Of a stretch of DNA of 36,169 nt, positions 1 through 6,036 are shown piece by piece. The position numbers and the translations under genes were made by a program. Within the stretch, counting starts at the first letter, position 1. The number at the start of each line of letters is the position of its first letter. The stretch is from positions 1 to 36,169 of the forward strand of contig JAABTS010000046.1 of assembly GCA_011389735.1 (NCBI GenBank), read 5' to 3'. Below the pieces are notes generated by a model that saw only the letters and a program-made list of their open reading frames with translations, had not been told where the DNA came from and ran no database searches. Source of the stretch: Desulfobacteraceae bacterium. GTDB lineage: Bacteria; Desulfobacterota; Desulfobacteria; Desulfobacterales; JAABTS01.

Positions 1-82
1 ATAATTTAAATTCAATATATTATGCATTTTAGCAATTTTTATGCCAAGAATTAAAATATCACTACATGTTTAGGACTACCAA

Positions 83-288
83 TCATTGTACTTGTTGTCT
101 GAACTGTGATTTGTATGACCGCTGGAAGCTGGTGCTTCCACAACCGGGGTTCCCAAGCCGGAGCTTGGGAACCAATCTCAGGCTTTGGGAGAGGCAGTGT
201 CATTTGAATGAAAATAACGAGTCAACTTATCAGAGATATTGCGGAAAAAGACAGGATCGCCTTTAAAAAACACAGCATTCTTCGCATG
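83..288. repeat. Long direct repeat, copy 1 (hairpin-rich upstream segment plus 5' end of a DUF4258 gene)
   Basis: This ~206 bp stretch is almost identical to 5436-5637 in the same orientation. It starts at TCATTGTACTTG and ends at CGCATG inside codon 27 of the DUF4258 gene. It contains two perfect or near-perfect inverted repeats: GGAAGC/GCTTCC around 122-138, and GGTTCCCAAG/CTTGGGAACC around 147-173. This copy carries the intact gene, so it is probably closer to the source arrangement. The 82 bases to its left are AT-rich and hold nothing recognisable. Confidence 0.85.
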
Positions 289-531
289 TATGAAAGAGAG
301 ATTCATGCGGATGAAGTCAAAAATGTGCTGATCAAAGGTGAAATTATAGAAAACTATCCTCAAATCAGACCCTTGCCGTGTTGTCTGATTTTGGGGCATG
401 GGGCGGCCGATAATCCCATTCATGCGGTTGTCGCCGTTGATTCGGAAGAACAAATGTTATGGATAATCACGGTTTACAATCCTTCCGAGGATGAGTGGGA
501 CGCCCAATTCAAAAGGAGGAAAAAATCATGA
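208..531 (+). CDS. DUF4258 domain protein, probable toxin-like partner of a TA pair
   Basis: The 107-residue product matches the DUF4258 pattern. It has a basic N-terminal helix with KHSILRMYERE, then a VLIKGEIIENYP strand, a CCLILG strand, and an IHAVVAVD...IITVYNPSEDEW core near the C-terminus. DUF4258 proteins are small RelE/ParE-like folds often paired with a zinc-finger or HTH antitoxin. The next gene is such a partner, and its ATG overlaps this gene's TGA (ATGA), so the two are translationally coupled. The first 27 codons lie in the repeat that recurs at 5436-5637. The family assignment is from motif recognition, and toxicity is an inference from the neighbour. Confidence 0.8.
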   Translation: MKITSQLIRDIAEKDRIAFKKHSILRMYEREIHADEVKNVLIKGEIIENYPQIRPLPCCLILGHGAADNPIHAVVAVDSEEQMLWIITVYNPSEDEWDAQFKRRKKS

Positions 532-758
532 AGTGCGCATTATGTGCCGGCCGGATGGAAAAATCGACCATCGCCTTACCGTATGAAATGAACAAGGAAT
601 ATATGCTCGTCGTTAGAGGGGTTCCGGCTTTTGTATGCAGGCAATGCGGCGATTCCTTCGTTGAAATCGAGATCGTTCGGGAATTGGAGAGAATCGTGAA
701 TGACGCCCGGAAAGACGGCGTTACGTTGGGATTCATCGAATATCGACGGGCGGCGTAG
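528..758 (+). CDS. YgiT-type zinc-finger protein, MqsA N-terminal-like probable antitoxin
   Basis: The 76-residue protein begins with CALC and has CRQC about 39 residues later. This two-CxxC zinc ribbon is typical of YgiT/MqsA N-terminal domains. A C-terminal helix follows (EIVRELERIV), and there is no separate Xre-type HTH as in full MqsA. ATG at 528 is chosen over the upstream GTG at 495 because AAAGGAGGA sits just before it and it overlaps the stop of the DUF4258 gene. Known DUF4258/YgiT-zinc-finger pairs support a type II toxin-antitoxin reading, with this protein as antitoxin and autoregulator. That role is inferred. Confidence 0.8.
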   Translation: MKCALCAGRMEKSTIALPYEMNKEYMLVVRGVPAFVCRQCGDSFVEIEIVRELERIVNDARKDGVTLGFIEYRRAA

Positions 759-812
759 ATGTGGGACTGTCTGTTAATACGGTGAGTTCGGTTATCCTGC
801 CGAAAATAAAGG

Positions 813-846
813 TCATGATCATTGGGGGGGGCGCCCCGAATCATGA
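813..846. repeat. Imperfect inverted repeat in the 759-928 gap
   Basis: TCATGAT and ATCATGA arms close on a G-run and C-run (GGGGGGGGCGCCCC), giving a strong hairpin. The rest of 759-928 is non-coding in both strands as far as I can see. It lies between the intact TA pair and the first decayed one. It could be a REP-like element or the terminator of the TA pair, although no clear T-tract follows. Confidence 0.5.
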
Positions 847-932
847 AAAACGGTTCGCCTGCAGGGGCGGGCACAATGCCGGCCTCTACAACATAACCCA
901 TATTTTCACAGTGAATAAGGAGTGAGATATGA

Positions 933-1010
933 ATCGCCGTGGACACAGGTTTGGAAGATTTCGCCGAAAACCATGACCACTATCTTTACGGAACGGCGAA
1001 ACGCTTATGA
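933..1010 (+). pseudogene. C-terminal fragment of an antitoxin-like gene
   Basis: The open frame encodes a ~25-residue peptide containing VDTGLEDFAENHDHYLYG followed by a basic end, and stops at TGA 1008-1010. It has no credible start: TGA at 930-932 lies directly upstream in frame. This acidic tail ending in HDHYLYG resembles C-termini of small antitoxins that precede PIN toxins. The stop overlaps the ATG of the PIN remnant at 1007 (ATGA), the layout expected of an original antitoxin-toxin operon. The body of the antitoxin is gone. The identification rests mainly on the tail motif and on the gene order. Confidence 0.45.
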
Positions 1011-1103
1011 AACCGGTTTTTGTTGACTGAAATAGTCACAATGGATCATCATTTCGAGCAGGCTGGGTTCAATATTCTGCTGAAAAAAACAATTGATGCG
1101 TAA
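1007..1103 (+). pseudogene. PIN-domain toxin remnant with the middle deleted
   Basis: ATG at 1007 opens with MKPVFVD, the usual first strand of VapC-type PIN proteins carrying the first catalytic Asp, and then hits TGA at 1028. The shifted frame from 1023 reads LTEIVTMDHHFEQAGFNILL to TAA at 1101. This is the typical PIN C-terminus with the last acidic residue and the HHFEQAGF motif. About 90-100 residues between the two are missing. TTGAC at the join fits both a VD codon pair and the LT pair of the C-terminal part, so deletion between short direct repeats is a reasonable inference. Certainly non-functional as a full PIN nuclease. Confidence 0.65.
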
Positions 1104-1213
1104 AGAAGGATTACGATCCGGAGATGGAGACTATTGGCGGATAATTATCGGAATGAATGCGGCGGCCACCCGAACGGATGGGAAGTATGCACATAAACAT
1201 GAAAGGAGGCGTT

Positions 1214-1465
1214 ATGGCGCTTATACGGATTGATTCCAACCGGATAACACTTCCACAAGAGGTATTCAACCGGTTGAAGGGAAAAGAAATACGGTTTGTG
1301 GAATTTCATGACGGTTTCGTCATGGAGCCTGTTTCCATACCCAAAAGGAAAACGGGAATGTTGTCGAAACTCGGCAATCTGAAATCCCGAAGGATTATCC
1401 ATGGGGATCCGGATGAATTGATTCATATCAAGGTTGGCGAATGGAACGAGATCAAGAATTTATAA
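1214..1465 (+). CDS. AbrB/MazE-like (VapB-type) antitoxin
   Basis: The 83-residue protein starts with a SpoVT/AbrB-like strand pattern (ALIRIDSNRITLPQEVFNRL), with a second strand IRFVEFHDGFVMEPV. It ends with GDPDELIHIKVGEWNE, a tail common in VapB-like antitoxins that pair with PIN toxins. ATG at 1214 is preferred over upstream in-frame starts because AAAGGAGG lies directly before it. The reading frame appears intact. The following toxin gene overlaps by 25 bases but has lost its centre, so this antitoxin has no visible functional partner. It may persist as an orphan DNA-binding regulator; that is inference. Confidence 0.7.
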   Translation: MALIRIDSNRITLPQEVFNRLKGKEIRFVEFHDGFVMEPVSIPKRKTGMLSKLGNLKSRRIIHGDPDELIHIKVGEWNEIKNL

Positions 1466-1605
1466 TTTATTTGGACACGCACATCAATTGGACCCGCGAT
1501 CCCTTTGACCGTCTCATTGCCGCCGAAGTAATGCTTTACCCGGATGCGCTGCTGGTGACGAAAGACAGCATGATTCGAGAATATTTCGATAGAATCGTCA
1601 AATGA
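1441..1605 (+). pseudogene. PIN-domain (VapC-like) toxin with in-frame internal deletion
   Basis: The 54-codon frame joins the start of a PIN toxin to its end. Residues 1-14 include FIIYLDTH, the first PIN strand with its catalytic Asp. Residue 17 onward is WTRDPFDRLIAAEV and LLVTKD, the standard PIN C-terminal half with another catalytic Asp pair. PIN toxins of this type are about 125-140 residues, so roughly 80 are missing, including the central acidic residue. The frame itself is open, so a small protein might still be made, but a complete active site is not possible. It overlaps the AbrB-like antitoxin gene upstream, as expected for the parental operon. Confidence 0.75.
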
Positions 1606-1614
1606 AACGTTTTG

Positions 1615-1746
1615 ATGGATAAGGACATGAGGAAAACAATACAAAGATCAAGCACTCCGATTATAGTTATTTTGTTGGGCATGGCGTGTTTCGCCGAAGA
1701 TTTGGCTGTCATATCGGAAGGTACCGCCGTCGCACTTTCATGGTAA
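1615..1746 (+). CDS. Short ORF with a signal-peptide-like start, doubtful
   Basis: A 43-codon frame begins MDKDMRKT, followed by a hydrophobic run (TPIIVILLGMACFA) resembling a signal peptide, and ends soon after at TAA. It has no strong ribosome binding site. It could be the leftover 5' end of a lost secreted-protein gene, or chance. No family is recognised. Confidence 0.2.
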   Translation: MDKDMRKTIQRSSTPIIVILLGMACFAEDLAVISEGTAVALSW

Positions 1747-1781
1747 AGAAAGTAAAAAATAAATTACTGAAGGAGAAACGA

Positions 1782-2030
1782 ATGAATGTACCGGCGATTA
1801 CAAAATTGGACATTATGAATTCGTTGAATTATGTCCCAAACAGCAGTTTGAAAAGCATCAAGGCATATATCGAAAACATCATGTCCGAATCGCATTTGTC
1901 CGCACCCGTCAAACGCAGTCTGAAAGGCATCTGGAAGGATAAAGGGTTTGAAAACATTTCCGATCCGGACGAGGAACTGAAAGCGGCAAGACAGGAACTG
2001 CAACATTCCATTCTCGAAAGAAAGTTCTGA
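1782..2030 (+). CDS. Probable antitoxin of a PIN-toxin pair
   Basis: The 82-residue protein is mostly helical and charged. It ends in a pattern seen in small proteins preceding PIN toxins: SLKGIWKDKGFENI, then DPDEELKAARQELQ and a basic C-terminus. ATG at 1782 is chosen because AAGGAG ends about seven bases upstream; longer in-frame extensions to 1686 read through unlikely basic sequence. Only one base separates it from the PIN gene at 2032, so they form an operon. The toxin is broken, leaving the antitoxin frame intact without a partner. No DNA-binding motif is obvious, and the role comes from tail similarity and position. Confidence 0.65.
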   Translation: MNVPAITKLDIMNSLNYVPNSSLKSIKAYIENIMSESHLSAPVKRSLKGIWKDKGFENISDPDEELKAARQELQHSILERKF

Positions 2031-2031
2031 A

Positions 2032-2426
2032 ATGAGATATTTACTCGACACGGTCGCCCTTGTCAGGCATTTTACGGGAAAAGGCAAAATCGGAAAAAAA
2101 GCCGCTCGGATTCTGGATGCCCTTGAAGATGAAGACAATAATGACGAAATCGTTATTTCCGTTATCAGCCTGATGGAAGTGATGTATCTTGCGGAGAAAA
2201 ACCGAATTGGGATTCATCTCACGGAAACATTGGATATGATCGCCTCTTCCTCAAAATCACAATTGCCGATTTGAATCCCGACATTCTTCGGGTTGCAGAG
2301 TCCACGAATTTTTATGAGTTGCATGACAGATTGATTCTTGCAACAGGCAAATGGTTCGGCATAAATATCATTTCAAGCGACGGCTAGTTTGATCAAGTGG
2401 CGGGAATTGAAACGGTTTGGGATTGA
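2032..2426 (+). pseudogene. PIN-domain toxin broken by a frameshift and a nonsense codon
   Basis: The first frame gives MRYLLDTVALVRHF...VISVISLMEVMYLAEK, a good PIN N-terminus with the first Asp and the central Glu. It then runs out of frame near 2250 and stops at 2272. A frame shifted at that point continues LKITIADLNPDILRVAE, then ELHDRLILATGKWF and IISSDG, the PIN C-terminal half. It next meets TAG at 2385 and would read on to ETVWD and TGA at 2424, the usual PIN ending. Two independent lesions argue for true decay rather than one sequencing error. Together with the genes at 1007 and 1441 this is the third inactivated PIN toxin in 1.5 kb. Confidence 0.8.
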
Positions 2427-2479
2427 ATATAATATATCCAAATAAAATAAGAGAACTTAAAAATATCAGGAGGAAAACG

Positions 2480-3217
2480 ATGCAAAGATGGGGACTTTCA
2501 GCGGCGATTGTGTTCTGGCTGGCGTTTTTGGGCGGCGGTATACCCATGATGATAACGGAAGTCTCCGCCATCGAACTGGACGATCTCGACGACCTGGATC
2601 GTCAGGATGTGGAAGATTACATCGAAAACGCCCGAAAAGCGGCGGACCGGGAAAATTTCAGCGATGCCGACGAGTATGTGGAAAAAGCGGCGAAATACGG
2701 CATTGAAAAGGCGGAATTCGAAAAAGCCCGGCAATATATATCGAAGAAGCGGCAGGAACGGGACGCCCGCCTTGCGGCCGAGCGGAAGGCCGAGGAAGAA
2801 CGGCGGGCTGCTGCTGCGGCCGCGGCGGCAGCGCGGGCGCGGACCTCGTCTTCGAGTACTAGCGGAACCGCTTTGGGACCGAATTCGGGCACGATCCTGG
2901 TGAGATTCGAAGACGGCGGAAATTTCTTCTCTCTCGAAATCGACGAATATACGATCACCATCCAGCGAACTGCCGATCTGGGGGGTAATACCGTCTATGA
3001 TTATCCATTGAAGGACACCGGCGGAACAGGTTTTTTTACCGGCGGAACGGCCAATTTCTTTAGTATTCCATTCGGGTATTACCGCGTCGAAGCAATCGGA
3101 CTGGATGACGGCCGGAAGGTTTACGGCACAGCCTGGAGCAACATCCGCCTCGACTGCGGGCAATTGTCGCTCACGCTTTATGGAAAAGACCGGAGTCCGA
3201 GTTTTTATTGCTGGTAA
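2480..3217 (+). CDS. Exported protein with Ala-rich coiled coil, function unknown
   Basis: The 245-residue protein has a hydrophobic N-terminal segment (about residues 5-28) consistent with a signal peptide or anchor. An acidic stretch full of Asp-Leu follows, then a charged helical segment (about 35-110). Next come a run of alanines after EEERRAAA and a Ser/Thr linker. The C-terminal domain (about 135-245) is strand-rich and Gly/Phe-rich, with TGGTGFFTGGTANFF and the end RSPSFYCW. ATG at 2480 is preceded by CAGGAGG. It lies 19 bases before the ATPase gene, so co-transcription is likely. No known family is recognised. A weak copy of its last ~20 codons occurs at 5766-5834. Confidence 0.7.
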   Translation: MQRWGLSAAIVFWLAFLGGGIPMMITEVSAIELDDLDDLDRQDVEDYIENARKAADRENFSDADEYVEKAAKYGIEKAEFEKARQYISKKRQERDARLAAERKAEEERRAAAAAAAAARARTSSSSTSGTALGPNSGTILVRFEDGGNFFSLEIDEYTITIQRTADLGGNTVYDYPLKDTGGTGFFTGGTANFFSIPFGYYRVEAIGLDDGRKVYGTAWSNIRLDCGQLSLTLYGKDRSPSFYCW

Positions 3218-3236
3218 AAGCAGGAGTAATGATACA

Positions 3237-5042
3237 ATGAAAACGAATCCCGCCATGCCCCCCTGGGCCGTCCGCCCCATTACGCCGGAACCGGTGTACA
3301 CGAATCGGGCCGAACATCTGGAATATCTTTATGAATACGCCCTCGAAACCATACCCCGGCGCAGCATGTCCACCGTGCTTTTGGGGCATCGCCGCATGGG
3401 TAAGACGGAGATTTTCAAGCGGGTGGTGAACCGGCTGTTTTTCGAGCAGGAATATTACGCGGATCCGAACCGGTCGGTCGTACCGGTGTTGTATACCTTT
3501 CAGGAAAAAATCATCGACAAATGGGATTTCGCCGGCGCCTATACGGAAAATTTTCTCAGGTGGTATGTGGCGTTTCGGTTGAGAGATCCGGACATCATTT
3601 CCCCGGAAGCCGTAAAACGGGAAACACTGATCCAACGAGTGCGTTCATCGGAAGGGCTCCGCAAGGAAATGCAATGGACGTTGAACCTTATGGAAGAAAT
3701 CCAAAGCAAGGCGATCATCCTGCCGGAAGAACGGGCGCTCTGGCTGCCGAGAAGAATTTCCGACCGGAATGACAGCTCTATCGTGATGTTTCTGGACGAA
3801 TTCCAGTACACCCGCCTGCCTCAATACGATTTCGATATCGTGGGGCTGATGCAGGAAGCCGTGGAATCCCCCACCTGTCCCCATTTCGTGACCGGTTCGG
3901 CCATGAGCATTTTAGCCGCTGAAATTCTGGGGCGGGGGTCTCTTTTCGGGCGGTTCCGCAGCAGGCCTATCGGTCCTTTGACCGAATACTGGGGCACGGA
4001 ACTCGCTTTACGAAGCGCCCGGTATTACAACGCTGAACTTACCGAAGACATGGCCCCGGTGCTTGCGGCGCGGTGCGGCGGAAACCCATTTTACATCACC
4101 GCCGTACTTCGACAGTCCGTGGAACAGGGAAAACCTCTTTCGGATGAGGAAAGAATCAACGAAATTCTGGCCGTGGATCTTTCCTCCGGCTTCATCTGGG
4201 GCGAATTGAACGACCAGGTGGAGCGATGGATTCACCGCATCAACGAAAGGGGGGTCACAAAATGGATTTTGTACCTTTCCGCTCTGGAAGAAAAGGAATT
4301 CATCGACGTAGAACGGATTCGCCGGGAATTATGGGAAAAAGATCAGCAGAAGGCCGCCATCGAGGATATCCGAAAGGTTCTTGTTCAACTCGCCAGAGGG
4401 GATCTTTTGGAATACAATGAATTAGGCAAATGGTTTCGAAAAGTGGATGATCCGATTTTGCTGGAATTTCTGAAGGTTTGGGGAAAGATCGCAGTCGAAG
4501 GAAACCGGGCTGACCGGGTGCAAAAAGAAATCATTCGAAAATATCAGACGCTGCGGCGAAGCATTCACAATCATCTCGGCTATCTGGGGGAAGTTTATAT
4601 GTCTCAGATTTTGTGGAACAATCAGGATAAAACCCTTCCCGGAACCTTTTTTCACAGCCGAGAGGATATTCTGATCCCCTGGCATTTCAATTATATCGCC
4701 CACCGTACGCGCCTGGGCGCGGCCGCCGACATGGAAATCGACGTTGAAGCCGCCGCCGGAAAAGAAATGTGGATCTGCGAAAGCAAGTGGTGGCGCGGAA
4801 AAAAAGCCGGCGTGAAGGAAGTGGAATCTCTGCTTTACAAGGGCGAGTTGCTCAGGGAAAAAGAAGGGCCGGGGCTGACGATCCTTCGCCTCTGGTTCTT
4901 CGCCCATGACGGGTTTACGGCGGAAGCCCGGTCGCTAATGGTGGAAAAAGGCGTATTGTGGTCGGATCGGGATGATCTGAACGGCCTGCTCGCTTTTGCG
5001 GGTTTGAAATCTTTGCCGGACATTCCGGCGACGGAATCTTGA
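3237..5042 (+). CDS. P-loop ATPase with C-terminal PD-(D/E)XK-like (DUF234-type) domain
   Basis: The 601-residue protein has a Walker A motif GHRRMGKT at residues 50-57 and a Walker B SIVMFLDEFQ with D187/E188. These match the archaeal-type/STAND-like ATPase group. A middle region rich in helices (about 300-430) looks like a winged-helix segment. The C-terminal part has YLGEVYMSQIL and then EIDVEA (D502) and ICESKW (E515, K517), a spacing that fits a PD-(D/E)XK nuclease fold as in DUF234 tails. ATG at 3237 follows GCAGGAG. Role unknown: defence, DNA handling or regulation are all possible. Its neighbours are an exported protein, a nucleotidyltransferase and TA remnants, which favours an accessory or defence setting. 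Confidence 0.75.
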   Translation: MKTNPAMPPWAVRPITPEPVYTNRAEHLEYLYEYALETIPRRSMSTVLLGHRRMGKTEIFKRVVNRLFFEQEYYADPNRSVVPVLYTFQEKIIDKWDFAGAYTENFLRWYVAFRLRDPDIISPEAVKRETLIQRVRSSEGLRKEMQWTLNLMEEIQSKAIILPEERALWLPRRISDRNDSSIVMFLDEFQYTRLPQYDFDIVGLMQEAVESPTCPHFVTGSAMSILAAEILGRGSLFGRFRSRPIGPLTEYWGTELALRSARYYNAELTEDMAPVLAARCGGNPFYITAVLRQSVEQGKPLSDEERINEILAVDLSSGFIWGELNDQVERWIHRINERGVTKWILYLSALEEKEFIDVERIRRELWEKDQQKAAIEDIRKVLVQLARGDLLEYNELGKWFRKVDDPILLEFLKVWGKIAVEGNRADRVQKEIIRKYQTLRRSIHNHLGYLGEVYMSQILWNNQDKTLPGTFFHSREDILIPWHFNYIAHRTRLGAAADMEIDVEAAAGKEMWICESKWWRGKKAGVKEVESLLYKGELLREKEGPGLTILRLWFFAHDGFTAEARSLMVEKGVLWSDRDDLNGLLAFAGLKSLPDIPATES

Positions 5043-5079
5043 GGGAAGAGATGAAGCAGGTTGACAAAACCATCGGGGC

Positions 5080-5556
5080 ATGGCAACAAAAAAAGCCATG
5101 ACCGCCATAAACCGCATTCCGCATATAAAGGGCGTTATGAGCAGAAAAGTAAAGGTTGTTCGTATTTTGAACAAGAATCGAACCCGATTCATAGAAATCG
5201 GCGTCAAGGCCATCGGTATTTTCGGTTCCGTAGCCAGGCAAACCGATGATGAAAACAGCGATGTCGATATTCTGGTGGAATTTGACGAAGACCGGCGAAC
5301 CTTTCGAAATTATAACCTGTTGTGCGATCTGCTTGAAAACCGTCTTGGGAAAGACATCGATCTGGTGACGTTTGACGGATTGAGCCCGCATATCGGTAAA
5401 AAGATATTGAAGGAAGTCGAATATGTCGAGCTTTTTCATTGTACTTGTTGTCTTGTGATTTGTGTGACCGCTGGAAGCTGGCGCTTCCACAACCGAAGTT
5501 CCCAAGCCGGAGCTTGGGAACCAATCTCAGACTTTGAGAGAGGCAGTGTCGTTTGA
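5080..5556 (+). CDS. MNT-type nucleotidyltransferase with a repeat-derived C-terminal tail
   Basis: The core reads IGIFGSVARQ, then SDVDILVEF and later IDLVTF. This is the G-S...DxD pattern of the minimal nucleotidyltransferase family (antitoxin/AMPylase partners of HEPN toxins). The family usually ends near a KKILKEVEYV-like helix, which here ends at about residue 118. The last 40 residues are read from the left part of the 5436-5637 repeat, so the original stop and any downstream HEPN gene have been replaced. A start at 5137 (MSRKVKVVRIL) is equally plausible and closer to family length; no start has a strong ribosome site. The catalytic core looks intact. A HEPN partner is not visible. Confidence 0.75.
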   Translation: MATKKAMTAINRIPHIKGVMSRKVKVVRILNKNRTRFIEIGVKAIGIFGSVARQTDDENSDVDILVEFDEDRRTFRNYNLLCDLLENRLGKDIDLVTFDGLSPHIGKKILKEVEYVELFHCTCCLVICVTAGSWRFHNRSSQAGAWEPISDFERGSVV

Positions 5557-5637
5557 ATTAAAATAACGAGTCAACTTATCAGAGGTATTGCGGAAAAAGA
5601 CAGGATCGCCTTTAAAAAACACAGCATTCTTCGCATG
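5436..5637. repeat. Long direct repeat, copy 2, inserted into the end of the nucleotidyltransferase gene
   Basis: The stretch matches 83-288 with about a dozen substitutions and one four-base gap, including both internal hairpins. Its left edge falls exactly where the nucleotidyltransferase loses family similarity. Its right edge falls inside the DUF4258 coding sequence. The two copies flank about 5.1 kb in direct orientation. Confidence 0.85.
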
Positions 5638-5646
5638 ACTGGATGA
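5557..5646 (+). pseudogene. 5' fragment of a second DUF4258 gene
   Basis: The copy repeats the first 27 codons of the gene at 208 (KITSQLIR, IAEKDRIAFKKHSILRM) with one residue change. The start is ATT instead of ATG, and the frame stops at TGA three codons after homology ends. It is a dead fragment carried by the repeat. Confidence 0.75.
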
Positions 5647-5677
5647 GTTGGAAATTTGCGGTTGAAGGTCATTTCTA

Positions 5678-5884
5678 TTGGGAAAATATCTTACATCAGG
5701 CAACACCGTGATAATTCATATTATCGAACAATATCAGGATATCATAAAAGATTACGATATCTTGAAATTCAGGGTGGCGGGTGATTCTTACCATTTATGG
5801 AAGCGACCGGAGTCCGAGTTCGTATTGCCGGTAACCCATTCATGGGAATTAAAGGTTTTCAGAAATTATTCTGAAAATATATAG
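5678..5884 (+). CDS. Small hypothetical ORF, possibly a TA-toxin fragment
   Basis: A 68-codon frame opens with TTG, or alternatively GTG at 5708, and has no good ribosome site. It reads HIIEQYQDIIKDYDILKFRVAGDSYHLW, faintly like the N-terminus of DUF6516-type TA toxins, then loses any pattern. The same bases in another frame (5766-5834) resemble the end of the exported protein at 2480-3217. It may be chance coding over rearranged debris. Confidence 0.2.
   Translation: MGKYLTSGNTVIIHIIEQYQDIIKDYDILKFRVAGDSYHLWKRPESEFVLPVTHSWELKVFRNYSENI
5766..5834 (+). pseudogene. Fragment resembling the 3' end of the exported-protein gene 2480-3217
   Basis: In this frame the sequence reads VILTIYGSDRSPSSYCR and then TAA. 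The end of the 2480-3217 product is LSLTLYGKDRSPSFYCW and then TAA. About 40 bases ending at the stop match with about five differences. A TGA lies upstream in frame, so only the tail survives. Confidence 0.5.
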
Positions 5885-5958
5885 AGGAATGAGACGCGGC
5901 AACCGGTATCTCGCCGACCGATAAAGTTCTTGTGCTCAGACCGAACCTTCTTTGCCGA

Positions 5959-5987
5959 TTGACATTTCTTCCCGTGATTGATACACG
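5959..5987 (+). promoter_or_regulatory. Candidate sigma-70 promoter for the envelope operon
   Basis: TTGACA at 5959-5964 is followed after 17 bases by TACACG at 5982-5987. The -35 is perfect and the -10 is weak. It sits about 45 bases upstream of the chosen start at 6037 and in the only sizeable gap before the operon. Confidence 0.3.
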
Positions 5988-6036
5988 TTTGAGTGTGAAA
6001 CCGGATTTATCAACCATTTATTGTATTGGATGCAAA

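Noticed and set aside
509-946. 145-codon minus-strand ORF
   Set aside because: It is antisense to the zinc-finger gene and the palindrome gap. Composition is unlike a protein domain, and the overlapping plus-strand gene has a ribosome site and clear motifs.
2498-3301. 267-codon minus-strand ORF
   Set aside because: Full antisense shadow of the exported-protein gene and the start of the ATPase gene. Low complexity (Arg/Ser runs) mirrors the Ala-rich codons on the other strand.
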